Source: Idiomarina loihiensis
GTDB taxonomy: Bacteria > Pseudomonadota > Gammaproteobacteria > Enterobacterales > Alteromonadaceae
Assembly: GCF_024584785.1 (NCBI RefSeq)
Contig: NZ_CP074112.1
Coordinates: 1,674,001 to 1,738,000, forward strand
Direction: 5' to 3'
Length of the DNA: 64,000 bases
The notes below the pieces were generated by a model that searched no databases, was not told the origin of the DNA, and was given only the letters and a program-made list of their open reading frames with translations. Each line of letters opens with the position of its first letter. Position 1 is the stretch's first letter. Of the stretch, positions 17,481 through 26,694 are shown piece by piece. Both the position numbers and the translations under genes were made by a program.

Positions 17481-20400
17481 TTAGCTAGTGCGACGACGAG
17501 CCCATACCAAAGGTAATGCTAACAGGGTTAGCCACCAGCCAAAGGCACTGCTGCTCTTCGGTGGTACAATTTTAACCGAGGTAGGACGTACTACCGAGCC
17601 GGCACCATCACTCACAGTTACTTGCAATTGCAAGGTTTGCTCAGTTTCTACGTACGGCGCAGTAAAGGTGACTGAACTACCGGTTGCGCTACCTAAGGTT
17701 ACCGCAGGGCCGTTAATCACTTCCCATTGATAAGTCAGGCTATCGCCATCCGCATCAGATGCAGAGACCGACAAGGTAACCTCATCACCTTCCGCTTTCG
17801 GTTCAGTTACCCCAGTCACAGTAGCTGTTGGGTTGGTGTTAGTCACCGCAACGGTTACAGTTCCTGCATCAGATACCGCACCAGACTCGTCCACTGCACG
17901 ATAAGTAAAGCTATCGTCGCCAACAAAGCCTGCCGCTGGGGTGTAGGTTGCGGTCATGCCGTCTAGCTCAACCGTACCATTAGCTGGCTGGTCAACAATT
18001 TCAACTGTTAACGCGCCATCTGGGCTGATAGTGACTGGAACCATGTCTGTTACTTCGCCTTCGTCGGTGCTCGCAGCAAGCATAGCTACGACGTCACGGC
18101 TTGGCGTACCTACCGCTTCGGTTAAGTCAACAGTAATCGCACGGCTGTGCAGACCACTGGCTTCGCCAGCGCCAACCGCACCAAAGTTAGACACACTGAA
18201 GTCAAAGCTTGCGCTTACTTCTGCGGCTTCACCCGGTATTAGATTAGATTGTACTAACCAACCGTCTTGCGGCATGCTGCCAGCTAAATCACCGCCAAAT
18301 GCCGTACCACCAAGATAGATAAAGCCACCACCGGTGCCGTCCATGGTTTCAACACCACCAGCTAATGCAAATGCTGGAGCCTGACCATTCACGTCGACAT
18401 AGTTAAACAAGACCTCGCCTGAATCGTCTAACGCTACCCATGCACTGAAGGTATACGAAGAACCAACTTCGTCATATTCAGACACGTTCACCCATTCCAT
18501 CACTAAATAAGGTGCGCCGGCATTAACCACAGCGATACGCAATTCACCGCCTACGTTAACATTGTTATTAATCACCATATCAGCCCAGAATGGCGCTAAG
18601 ACGCCGTTAGGTTCGGCTGGATCAGGAATAAATGACAGCTGATAAGTACTATCAACGCGCGACTCACCAATTTCAATGATACCGTTCGACCACATCACGA
18701 TGTTGTTGTACTCAACGCCATCGAATACGTAGCTAAGGTCACCTAATGGAATATTGACGCGTGATTCATCACAGCCAGGTGCTTCATTACAGAAGGTTTG
18801 ATAGTTGGTTACACCTAATTGATCCAGCGTCGCGCCAGCGATACCGCCACCTAACAAGGCCAGATCTAACTCAGCAGGAGCATTGGTTTGTACCCCAGTC
18901 CAGGTATAGGTATTGGTTTCAGTGTTTAAGCCTTTCTCGCTAGCTACTGAACCCACTTCCGTTTCTACCAAAGTAGCTTCATCAATGGTCACGCCTTCTA
19001 CTGGCAACTGTGCCGACAAGGTCACATTTGCCCCTTCAAAGGTACCTAAACGACCAGTCATACTGAAGTTCAGTGGCGTATTAGTGGTTCCGGTATCGGC
19101 GTCACCGATAGCGCCACCGATTGAACCTACCGGCGCCATTCCTTCAGCAAACACCGCGATTGGCACGTTTACTGGAGCATAGTCACCGGCATTGTGCGTT
19201 AACGTTAAAGTACCGAACTGCCAGCCACCAGCACTTGCTGAAATATCGATTTCTACGCCTAATTCAGCAGCACCGCCACCAGCAATGGTCACAGTTTCAG
19301 GGAAAGTTGCAGTTACTGCGCTGTCGTTGAAGCTAGCGCTTACATTCCATACAGTTTCTTCGCCCACCAAACTGGTGATTTGGCGAGAGAACGAACACAC
19401 ATCTTCACAGAAATTATTGGCGATACTGGCTGTATCTAGCGCTACTGCTACACGAGTGGCATTCAACACATCAATACGACCACCACCAATATCAAACGGA
19501 TCCGCTGCAGTTTGCGTGTCTTCTTTGGTCACCGCACGAACACCTGACGTCATCAGTACCGATTTTACCTGGGCCGGCGTTAGCTCTGGATTATTAGCTA
19601 ACAACAAGGCCGCAGCACCAGCCACATGTGGGCTCGCCATTGAGGTACCGCTCAACAGGTTAAACTCGCCGCCTGGCAATGATGATAGGATGCTTGAACC
19701 TGGCGCCGCCAAATCTGGCTTCAACACATTCGAGTCACCGTTCGGGCCTCGGCTACTAAAGCCTGATACCGCATCTACGTTAGCACCTACCACCCAAGCT
19801 TGGAACGGATTTAATCTTACCGTTAAGCCCGGCTCGTAGAGGCCTTCTAACTGCTCACCAATAGTTTGTGGGATAGATACTGCCGGTAAGGTAGCATCAG
19901 CCATGTTCATTGAAATGGTGCCGGCAGCATTGTTATATACAATCATACCTACCGCACCAGCGGCTTGTACGCTTGCCGCTTTTTCTGAAAAGCTACACTC
20001 GCCGCGCGGCACCATGGCAATCGCACCTTCAAGCGAACCTGCTTCATAGGGGGCACAAGCCAATAAGTTAGTTTCGCTGATTTGCGACACCGGCAGCCAT
20101 TCACCACTTACAGCTTCATCTAAGGTGTAACCATTATCGTAGCTACCTGGTAACGCAGTAATCGGGAAAAAGCCATCCAATTCAATATTGTTACCAAACT
20201 GGCGACCATGCTGAGTGCTAGCTACGCTGATGGTATCTTCAACACAACCTGGGCAACCAATAGTGTTCGGGCCAGGGCCATCGTTACCAGCAGCAGTAAC
20301 AGTCACTACGCCCATTTCTTGCAGGCTAGTCATGATAGTGCGATACGAACTGTTGGCAGGGTTACCACCAGCACCACCGCCCCACGAGTTATTGATAACG

Positions 20401-21428
20401 TCAGCACCATCAGCTGCGGCATCTTCAAGAGCCGCGGCAAGGCTTAATGACGAACCAGAACCCACACCATCTAACGTGGTAAACAGGGCTTTATAAGCCA
20501 TGATGTTAGCGCCCGGCGCCATACCTGTTACGTTTACCGCTAAGCCATTAAGGTTAATACTTAACGGGTTACCAGCAGCAGTACCAGCAACGTGGCTACC
20601 GTGGCCATCGGTATCTTGCGGTGAATCTAAGATTTCATCTTCGCTGATATCTTCTGGGTCAAATGGGTCATAGACCCGCGCCAACACAACTTTGTCGTTA
20701 CAGAAAGTAGGATCCGTCACCGCACAATAATCGTCAGTAGGTAGACCTTCCGGACGGCTATGGCCGTTATCAGCAAAAATTGGGTGTGAACTATCAATAC
20801 CGCTATCAATAATGGCAATATTAATACCTTCACCAGCGCGATCTTGTCCACCTAACATGCCCCACACATCATCAGCGTTAATCAACGCTGGTGATACGTC
20901 CGTTTTTAGACGCATTTCAGTGTCACGATGCACGGCTTTAACGCCAGGCATACCGCGCAACTGGGCAGCTAAATCACCACCAGCATAGTCGACGATCATG
21001 CCGTTCAAAGTTACGGTTAAATTTTTCTTCGCTTTCAGCCCTGGCGCGCGAGCACTCATTTGGCTTAGCATTTGGTTTTGACGCTGCACCAAATAGCTTT
21101 GGTAATCTTGTACTGGCTTTGCTTTTAGGCTGAGTGTGTCAGCGCCGGTTGCCGCTGCTGAAGTTGCTGCAAAGCCAGCAACGCCGCCTTTATAGGTCGC
21201 TACTGGAGCATCTTCAAACTCAATCAAATAACGCGTGCTAGCACGTTTGTTCTGGCTGGAAATAATGCTTGTTTGGCGTGCACGTTTTTCAACTTTCAGC
21301 GCTTCTTCGTGCGGCTGAAGGTCGACTGCTAACGATTGCACGTCCTGTGCGGTCGCCACGCCCAAGCCCGTTGCTGTTGCTACTGCTAATGCAATTGCAG
21401 ACCAGCGGGTATGGAGAGTTCTGCTCAT
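17481..21428 (-). CDS. Secreted S8 subtilisin-like protease, multi-domain, with GlyGly-CTERM-like tail
   Basis: This 1315-residue protease is exported by a signal peptide (about 1-28). It has an I9-type propeptide (about 65-175) and a S8 catalytic domain with Asp208 (AIIDSGID), His276 (DGHGSHVAGT) and Ser596 (GTSMASPH). A PA domain is inserted at about 455-530 (PRGECSFSEKAASVQAAGAVG). Beta-sandwich and Ig/PKD-like modules follow, ending in a DADGDSLTYQW repeat. The last 25 residues are SSS, an aromatic hydrophobic helix and ARRR. This resembles GlyGly-CTERM sorting signals handled by rhombosortase after type II secretion. It is a tandem paralog of the next gene. The likely role is digestion of extracellular protein. 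Confidence 0.93.
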   Translation of the reverse strand: MSRTLHTRWSAIALAVATATGLGVATAQDVQSLAVDLQPHEEALKVEKRARQTSIISSQNKRASTRYLIEFEDAPVATYKGGVAGFAATSAAATGADTLSLKAKPVQDYQSYLVQRQNQMLSQMSARAPGLKAKKNLTVTLNGMIVDYAGGDLAAQLRGMPGVKAVHRDTEMRLKTDVSPALINADDVWGMLGGQDRAGEGINIAIIDSGIDSSHPIFADNGHSRPEGLPTDDYCAVTDPTFCNDKVVLARVYDPFDPEDISEDEILDSPQDTDGHGSHVAGTAAGNPLSINLNGLAVNVTGMAPGANIMAYKALFTTLDGVGSGSSLSLAAALEDAAADGADVINNSWGGGAGGNPANSSYRTIMTSLQEMGVVTVTAAGNDGPGPNTIGCPGCVEDTISVASTQHGRQFGNNIELDGFFPITALPGSYDNGYTLDEAVSGEWLPVSQISETNLLACAPYEAGSLEGAIAMVPRGECSFSEKAASVQAAGAVGMIVYNNAAGTISMNMADATLPAVSIPQTIGEQLEGLYEPGLTVRLNPFQAWVVGANVDAVSGFSSRGPNGDSNVLKPDLAAPGSSILSSLPGGEFNLLSGTSMASPHVAGAAALLLANNPELTPAQVKSVLMTSGVRAVTKEDTQTAADPFDIGGGRIDVLNATRVAVALDTASIANNFCEDVCSFSRQITSLVGEETVWNVSASFNDSAVTATFPETVTIAGGGAAELGVEIDISASAGGWQFGTLTLTHNAGDYAPVNVPIAVFAEGMAPVGSIGGAIGDADTGTTNTPLNFSMTGRLGTFEGANVTLSAQLPVEGVTIDEATLVETEVGSVASEKGLNTETNTYTWTGVQTNAPAELDLALLGGGIAGATLDQLGVTNYQTFCNEAPGCDESRVNIPLGDLSYVFDGVEYNNIVMWSNGIIEIGESRVDSTYQLSFIPDPAEPNGVLAPFWADMVINNNVNVGGELRIAVVNAGAPYLVMEWVNVSEYDEVGSSYTFSAWVALDDSGEVLFNYVDVNGQAPAFALAGGVETMDGTGGGFIYLGGTAFGGDLAGSMPQDGWLVQSNLIPGEAAEVSASFDFSVSNFGAVGAGEASGLHSRAITVDLTEAVGTPSRDVVAMLAASTDEGEVTDMVPVTISPDGALTVEIVDQPANGTVELDGMTATYTPAAGFVGDDSFTYRAVDESGAVSDAGTVTVAVTNTNPTATVTGVTEPKAEGDEVTLSVSASDADGDSLTYQWEVINGPAVTLGSATGSSVTFTAPYVETEQTLQLQVTVSDGAGSVVRPTSVKIVPPKSSSAFGWWLTLLALPLVWARRRTS

Positions 21429-21612
21429 GTTATCTACCTTGTTTTTGTAATAAGAAAGCGGACTTTATTGAAAAAGTCACAAGGTAGAAATTAACACAAT
21501 TAATTCACAATTGAACAAATATAAATTTGTAATTGTAAGTATTTGTAACCGTACTGACACATGTCATAGCCACACTCTTGTACGAGCTGCTGCTAACTTA
21601 TTCAGTTTGCAT

Positions 21613-21641
21613 AAAAAAACGGCACCCGCTAAGGAGTGCCG
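21613..21641 (-). terminator. Rho-independent terminator of the second subtilisin gene
   Basis: CGGCAC at 21620-21625 pairs with GTGCCG at 21636-21641. The leftward strand then reads seven T residues. It lies 27 bp beyond the protease stop at 21668. Confidence 0.75.
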
Positions 21642-21667
21642 CTTACACAACAAACAAAGTTTACATG

Positions 21668-24600
21668 TTACTTACGGCGACGTAACCATACCAATGGCAA
21701 CGCCAGTAAGCTTAACCACCAAGCAAACGAGCTGCTTGATTTAGGTTCGGCTTTCAGTTCCATAGTTACGGTTTCTTCGCTGCTGGCCATGCCATCAGAT
21801 ACAGTGACTGTGAAGCTCACGTTAGTATCTTCTTCAAGGCCCGGCACCACAAAGCTAGCAATCGCTTGGCTGGCGTTAGTTAAGCTAACACTTGGGCCAC
21901 TGGTCTGGCTCCAGCTGTAGCTTAAAGTATCGCCATCGGCATCCGATGAGCCTGAAGCATCCAACTGTACTGTCGCTTCAAATTCAGCTGTCGCAGGTGC
22001 AGTGGCTGCCGCTACTGGGGCTGTATTCGTTAAAGTAACAGTCACAGTATTGCTCGCCGACGTTGCTCCTGCTTCGTCTTCCATATGGAAGCTAAAGCTA
22101 TCAGCACCTACAAAGCCACCTTCTGGCGTGTAGGTTGCCACCATGCCATCGAAGCTAACGCTACCATGCTCAGCGGCTACCGTAACTACTGGCGTTAAGG
22201 TACCGGTAGGCTTGATGTTGATAGGCAACACAGCCTCAGCGCTGCGATCACCACTAGTGACGCTGAGCAAGGTTACAAAATCGCGCTCCATCTCACCTAA
22301 GGCTTCGCTTAGATCAACCGTAACAGCAGTGTTATGACCAGTTTCTGTAGCCATTGCCACTACGTCACCAAAGTCACTTACACTCACCTCAACATCTACT
22401 TGTAACTGCGCTGGAGTACCCGCTAACAAGCTCATTTCAAGAGCAGAACCGTTAGCTGGCAAATCTGCGGTAGCGATGTGGTTGGAACCACCAGCGGTAC
22501 CGTCGATATTTTCCAGACCAATCACCGCCCCACCATCTGGCGCTTCGCCTTGGTTCACATCAATAAAGTTTACGTACACTTTATCGGTGTTCAATTCAAA
22601 CCAAGCGTTAAAGGTATAAGATGGGCCAGTTGAATCGTTCCAGTTACGCACGTTGTACCACTCTAAAATCAAGTAGCGGGTACCATCGGTGGTGTTAATT
22701 AAGCTATAACGTAACTCACCGTCCTCAGCAAACACCTCGTAGTCAGCCCAGAATGGCGCAACGATACCGTTCGGTGAACTTGGATTCGGCAGATCTTGAT
22801 TCATGAAAGTGTATATCGCGCGGTTTTCACCCATTTCCACGACACCGTTTTCCCACATCACCATGCCTGAGTAGTTCACCCCATCTAAGGTCCAATAGGT
22901 TTCGTCTTCAAGCACACTGAGGTCAAATTCGATCATCGCCTCATCACAACCTTCAACGCAGAGCTTCTCGTGGCCAATGTCGGCAGCTTGTAAGTCATCT
23001 AAGCTCAGACCAGCAAATGGGAAGCTTTCTCCTGCTGCTGCAATGGTGGTAACAGCTGGATCATCGGTTTGGTCGCCAGTCCAGGTAAAGGTACGAGTTT
23101 CTGTATTGAAATCCCATTCACTCGCCGTGGTACCTACTTCAGTTACCGCCAAAGTTTCAGCATCAATCACAAAGCTTTCATCTTGCGGGAACTGCGCCAC
23201 CATGGTGACTGGTTCAGCACTATCACCCATGCGTGCTAGCATGGTTGCTGTCATCGCCTCGCCTGCAGCAATTTCACCTGCAGTAATACCAGAGGTTAAT
23301 ACGCTCGAATCCGTAGATAACTCAGTATAAACCGCTACCGGTAAGCGCGCATCAGCAAAGGTGCCACTCGCGTCGGTTAAGGTGATGGTGCCAAACTGCC
23401 AACCTGGCTCAGCCAAGCTGCCATTAAAGGTCACATCAAAGTCGAGGGTTTCGCCGGCAGCCAACGTTACTGTTGCTGGTAGCTCAACACTCATGCCTGC
23501 GTCAGCAAATTCCGCGCTAACGTTCCACACGGTTTCAGCATCAGCTAAGCTGGTGATAGTGCGGTCAAACTGACACTCATTCACACACATAGGATGCGCA
23601 AAACTAGCCACATCAAAGGTCACGCCAGTTTCCATCGCGGTTGCTAAATCTAACCGACCAGCACCCACATCAAACGGGTCTGCCAGCGTCACTGTGTCTT
23701 CTTTGCGCACGCCAGCGGCACTTGAAGTCATCAGAATCGATTTAACTTGTTGCGGTGCTAACTCAGGGTAGTTAGCCATTACTAGCGCCGCAGCACCTGC
23801 TACATGAGGACCAGCCATTGAGGTACCGCTCATCATGGCAAAGCCTTGACCCGGTGCCGCAGATAAAATATCAGAACCTGGTGCAGCAATTTCTGGTTTC
23901 AGCATGGTTGGGTCGCCATTCGGACCGCGCGAACTGAAGTCAGACAAAGCATCCACATTGGCATCAATCACTTGCACTGTATTTGGATTGATGGTGGCTT
24001 CCATACCCACGTCATAGGCCGCTAAAATCGCTTGCCCCGCAGCTTGGGTAATAGAAATACTAGGCAAGGTTGACGCGCCCATGCCCATTAAAATGGTACC
24101 TTCGGCGTTGTTATAAACAATCATACCTACTGCACCAGCAGCCTGAACCGTATTGGCTTTTTGCTCAAACGAACAAGTACCGCGGCTCACCATCGCAATC
24201 TTGCCGGCAAAAGCACCTTCTGCAAAAGGTTCACAAGCTTCAAGGGCTGCTTCGTCTACTTCAATTGCAGGTAACAGCTCAGCCGTAATCGGCTCAACTA
24301 CACTAAACGCACCGTTACCTAATTGCGCTGAAATAGGGTCAAAGCCAGTCACGTTCACTTGGTTAGCAAAAATCCGCCCCGTTTGGGTACTAGCTACCGT
24401 GATGGTCTCTTCAATACAACCCGGACAACCGACAGTAGTTGGGCCAGGGCCCGAGTTACCAGCAGAAGTTACGGTCACCACGCCCATTTCATCGAGCGAC
24501 TGCATGATCGGGGTGTAATAACTGCTCGCAGGATGTCCGCCAGCGCCACCGCCCCATGAGTTGTTGATAACATCAGCACCATCAGCTGCAGCGGCTTCTA

Positions 24601-25597
24601 GCGCTTCGGCCAAACTGATGGTCAAACCGGAACCACGACCATCCGAGGTATTCCAAAGGGCTTTATAAACCAACAAGTTTGCGCCCGGAGCCACACCAGA
24701 AAAGTTTAAACCCACGCCATCGATAGTGGCGCTTACTGGGTTACCTGCCGCAGTACCAGCAACGTGTGAACCGTGGCCGTTCATATCCTGCGGCGAATCC
24801 ATAAATTCTTCAGGGTGAACACTGCTTGGTGCACCAAAGAAGCGCGCTACGGCAATCTTGTCATTACAGATCTCAACGTTGGTGGCACAGTAGTCATCAC
24901 CTGGGCTAACCGCGATCGGATCATGACCATTATCAGCAAACATCGGATGCGCAAAATCAATCCCGGTATCGATAATAGCAACGTTCACGCCTTTACCTGC
25001 GGCCTCTTGACCACCCAATAAGGCCCAAGCACTCTCGCTGTTGATTAATGAATTAGAAGAGTCCATATGCACTTCTACTTCATAATCTTTATGCACTGCT
25101 TTCACGCCAGGAATGTCACGCAACTGCCGGCTTAAATCGCCCGCACCTTGGTGCTCCACCACAATCCCGTTAAAAGTTAGCGTTAACTGCGATTGCGCTT
25201 GTAAGCCTGGCACTCGCTGCATGGCTGCAGACAACACCTGTTGCTGCTGCGTACGCAAGTAATTTGCATAAGCACGTGCAGCACCGCTGTTAGCGTTCAA
25301 TTGCTCGGCACCTGTCACTTTCGCTGAAGTAGCAGCATAACCTGCGATACCACCTTTGTAGGTCGCAACAGGGGCTTGCTCTAATTCAATCAGGTACCGG
25401 CTAGATTGTTTGGCGGCCTGTTTAGCCGCGGCTTTTTTCAGTAACGCTTTGTTAGCAATCGGCTTGGCACTTTGCTCGGTTACTTTAGGTTGGCTTGGTG
25501 AAGAATAGAGGTCTTGTGCAGCAAGCGTTGATACTCCCGTAGCGGCAGCAACAGCCAGTGCAATACTCGACCAGCGAATACGTCTTGTCGTTGTCAT
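21668..25597 (-). CDS. Secreted S8 subtilisin-like protease, paralog of the downstream gene
   Basis: This protease has about 1309 residues and the same plan as the protein at 17481-21428: signal peptide, I9 propeptide, and S8 domain with AIIDTGIDFAHP, NGHGSHVAGT and MSGTSMAGPHVAG. A PA insert (RGTCSFEQKANTVQAAGAVG), beta domains and a DADGDTLSYSWSQ Ig-like module follow. The tail is KSSSSFAWW, a hydrophobic stretch and RRRK. I start at the ATG at 25597, which follows GGGAAG at 6 nt and aligns with the paralog. An ATG 12 bp upstream has no ribosome site. The pair looks like a tandem duplication whose copies have diverged, each with its own terminator. Confidence 0.92.
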   Translation of the reverse strand: MTTTRRIRWSSIALAVAAATGVSTLAAQDLYSSPSQPKVTEQSAKPIANKALLKKAAAKQAAKQSSRYLIELEQAPVATYKGGIAGYAATSAKVTGAEQLNANSGAARAYANYLRTQQQQVLSAAMQRVPGLQAQSQLTLTFNGIVVEHQGAGDLSRQLRDIPGVKAVHKDYEVEVHMDSSNSLINSESAWALLGGQEAAGKGVNVAIIDTGIDFAHPMFADNGHDPIAVSPGDDYCATNVEICNDKIAVARFFGAPSSVHPEEFMDSPQDMNGHGSHVAGTAAGNPVSATIDGVGLNFSGVAPGANLLVYKALWNTSDGRGSGLTISLAEALEAAAADGADVINNSWGGGAGGHPASSYYTPIMQSLDEMGVVTVTSAGNSGPGPTTVGCPGCIEETITVASTQTGRIFANQVNVTGFDPISAQLGNGAFSVVEPITAELLPAIEVDEAALEACEPFAEGAFAGKIAMVSRGTCSFEQKANTVQAAGAVGMIVYNNAEGTILMGMGASTLPSISITQAAGQAILAAYDVGMEATINPNTVQVIDANVDALSDFSSRGPNGDPTMLKPEIAAPGSDILSAAPGQGFAMMSGTSMAGPHVAGAAALVMANYPELAPQQVKSILMTSSAAGVRKEDTVTLADPFDVGAGRLDLATAMETGVTFDVASFAHPMCVNECQFDRTITSLADAETVWNVSAEFADAGMSVELPATVTLAAGETLDFDVTFNGSLAEPGWQFGTITLTDASGTFADARLPVAVYTELSTDSSVLTSGITAGEIAAGEAMTATMLARMGDSAEPVTMVAQFPQDESFVIDAETLAVTEVGTTASEWDFNTETRTFTWTGDQTDDPAVTTIAAAGESFPFAGLSLDDLQAADIGHEKLCVEGCDEAMIEFDLSVLEDETYWTLDGVNYSGMVMWENGVVEMGENRAIYTFMNQDLPNPSSPNGIVAPFWADYEVFAEDGELRYSLINTTDGTRYLILEWYNVRNWNDSTGPSYTFNAWFELNTDKVYVNFIDVNQGEAPDGGAVIGLENIDGTAGGSNHIATADLPANGSALEMSLLAGTPAQLQVDVEVSVSDFGDVVAMATETGHNTAVTVDLSEALGEMERDFVTLLSVTSGDRSAEAVLPINIKPTGTLTPVVTVAAEHGSVSFDGMVATYTPEGGFVGADSFSFHMEDEAGATSASNTVTVTLTNTAPVAAATAPATAEFEATVQLDASGSSDADGDTLSYSWSQTSGPSVSLTNASQAIASFVVPGLEEDTNVSFTVTVSDGMASSEETVTMELKAEPKSSSSFAWWLSLLALPLVWLRRRK

Positions 25598-25957
25598 GTA
25601 ACTTCCCATTTATTGTTGTTAGAGAAGTATCAAACTGTAACAGCTTATTGATTATTTTATAACACAGACATTTGTTATATGAGCAGAGTATAATTCGCTA
25701 TCGTTCAAAATAAATAATCAGACAAATCATAGAGGTATGACCACCTCTGCATTTACTACAAATAAAGGAAGCTTACATTTTTAGCAGTATCTGAGCAGAA
25801 AACAGCCAGCCTGAATGCACCAACAAGGTGCATTTTATTGAAAATCGAGGTTTAAAAAATGTTATTGAACGCGTCAATGCCATCGTGACATAATGTCGCA
25901 GGCTAGCTTACAACGAGCAGCAACAAGGAAGTCATCAGCCGAGCAGCCCGTGAATAC
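25598..25957. other. Intergenic region between crbR and the subtilisin genes
   Basis: This stretch should hold the protease promoter. At 25813-25839 an 8-bp stem (AATGCACC / GGTGCATT) is followed on the plus strand by TTTATTG. That looks like a terminator for a rightward transcript, although no rightward gene is visible here. Nothing else is recognisable. Confidence 0.4.
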
Positions 25958-26602
25958 TTAATGATTAGGTTCTAACTGCAACCGCTCTGCTAGCAACACC
26001 GCTTGCGTACGGCTATACACACCTAGCTTACGAAAAATGGCGGTAATATGCGCTTTCACAGTCGCTTCGGTAATATTCAGCTGATACGCAATTTGCTTGT
26101 TGAGTAAGCCTTCGTGTAGCAAAAACAGCACGCGATATTGCTGGGGAGTTAAGTCAGCCACTTTCTTAGCTAACTCTTGATCTTCATCGGTAATAGAATC
26201 AAGACGACCGCGCACCTCGTTCGGCACCCAAGTATCGCCTTGTAAAATAGCATCAATGGCTTCCGCAATCTGCGCCGAGGGTAACGATTTAGGAATAAAT
26301 CCAAGCGCCCCAAAACCAATGCATTTGGCAATCACCGCAGCGTCTTCAGAGCCTGAAATAATCGCCACCGGTAACAACGGAAAGTCTTCTCGAATACGAA
26401 TCAATCCATACAAGTCTCCGCTACCTGGCATGTGTAAATCCAGTAACAGCAGATCTAAGTCATCATCTTGTTGCAGCGCCGCTAAGGTCGCGTCTAAATC
26501 GCCAGCCTCACGCAACTTTAACTCTGGATAATGATTGGCTAATGCCCCTTGTAATGCCTCCCGAAACAACGGGTGATCGTCCGCAATCAAAAATTTGGCC
26601 AT
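25958..26602 (-). CDS. crbR: CrbR-like response regulator, LuxR-type
   Basis: This 214-residue transcription factor has a receiver domain (about 1-120: IADDHPLF acidic pair, phospho-Asp in LLLLDLHMPGSG, ISGSED, Lys in FIPKS). The C-terminal LuxR/GerE helix-turn-helix is at about 145-205 (LTPQQYRVLFLLHEGLLNKQ, then ITEATVKAHITAIFRKLG). The ATG at 26602 follows GGGAAG; the longer frame opens with TTG. It lies directly after acs in the same orientation, as CrbR genes do in Vibrio and Shewanella, and CrbS (13440-16892) is its probable kinase. The expected role is activation of acs and the acetate symporter operon. Confidence 0.88.
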   Translation of the reverse strand: MAKFLIADDHPLFREALQGALANHYPELKLREAGDLDATLAALQQDDDLDLLLLDLHMPGSGDLYGLIRIREDFPLLPVAIISGSEDAAVIAKCIGFGALGFIPKSLPSAQIAEAIDAILQGDTWVPNEVRGRLDSITDEDQELAKKVADLTPQQYRVLFLLHEGLLNKQIAYQLNITEATVKAHITAIFRKLGVYSRTQAVLLAERLQLEPNH

Positions 26603-26626
26603 ACTAGCTTCCCGCGGCAATGCTAA

Positions 26627-26653
26627 GCCACCTAGCTACGGGAGCTAGGTGGC
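26627..26653. repeat. GC-rich palindrome between acs and crbR
   Basis: GCCACCTAGCT and AGCTAGGTGGC form an 11-bp perfect stem over a 5-nt loop, 25 bp before the crbR start and about 40 bp after the acs stop. It has no U tract in the leftward direction. It could act as a weak terminator, an RNA-stability element or a REP-like insertion. Confidence 0.65.
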
Positions 26654-26694
26654 ACATTGCATCGTTATTCGTTCATCCGGTACCGCTATAATTA

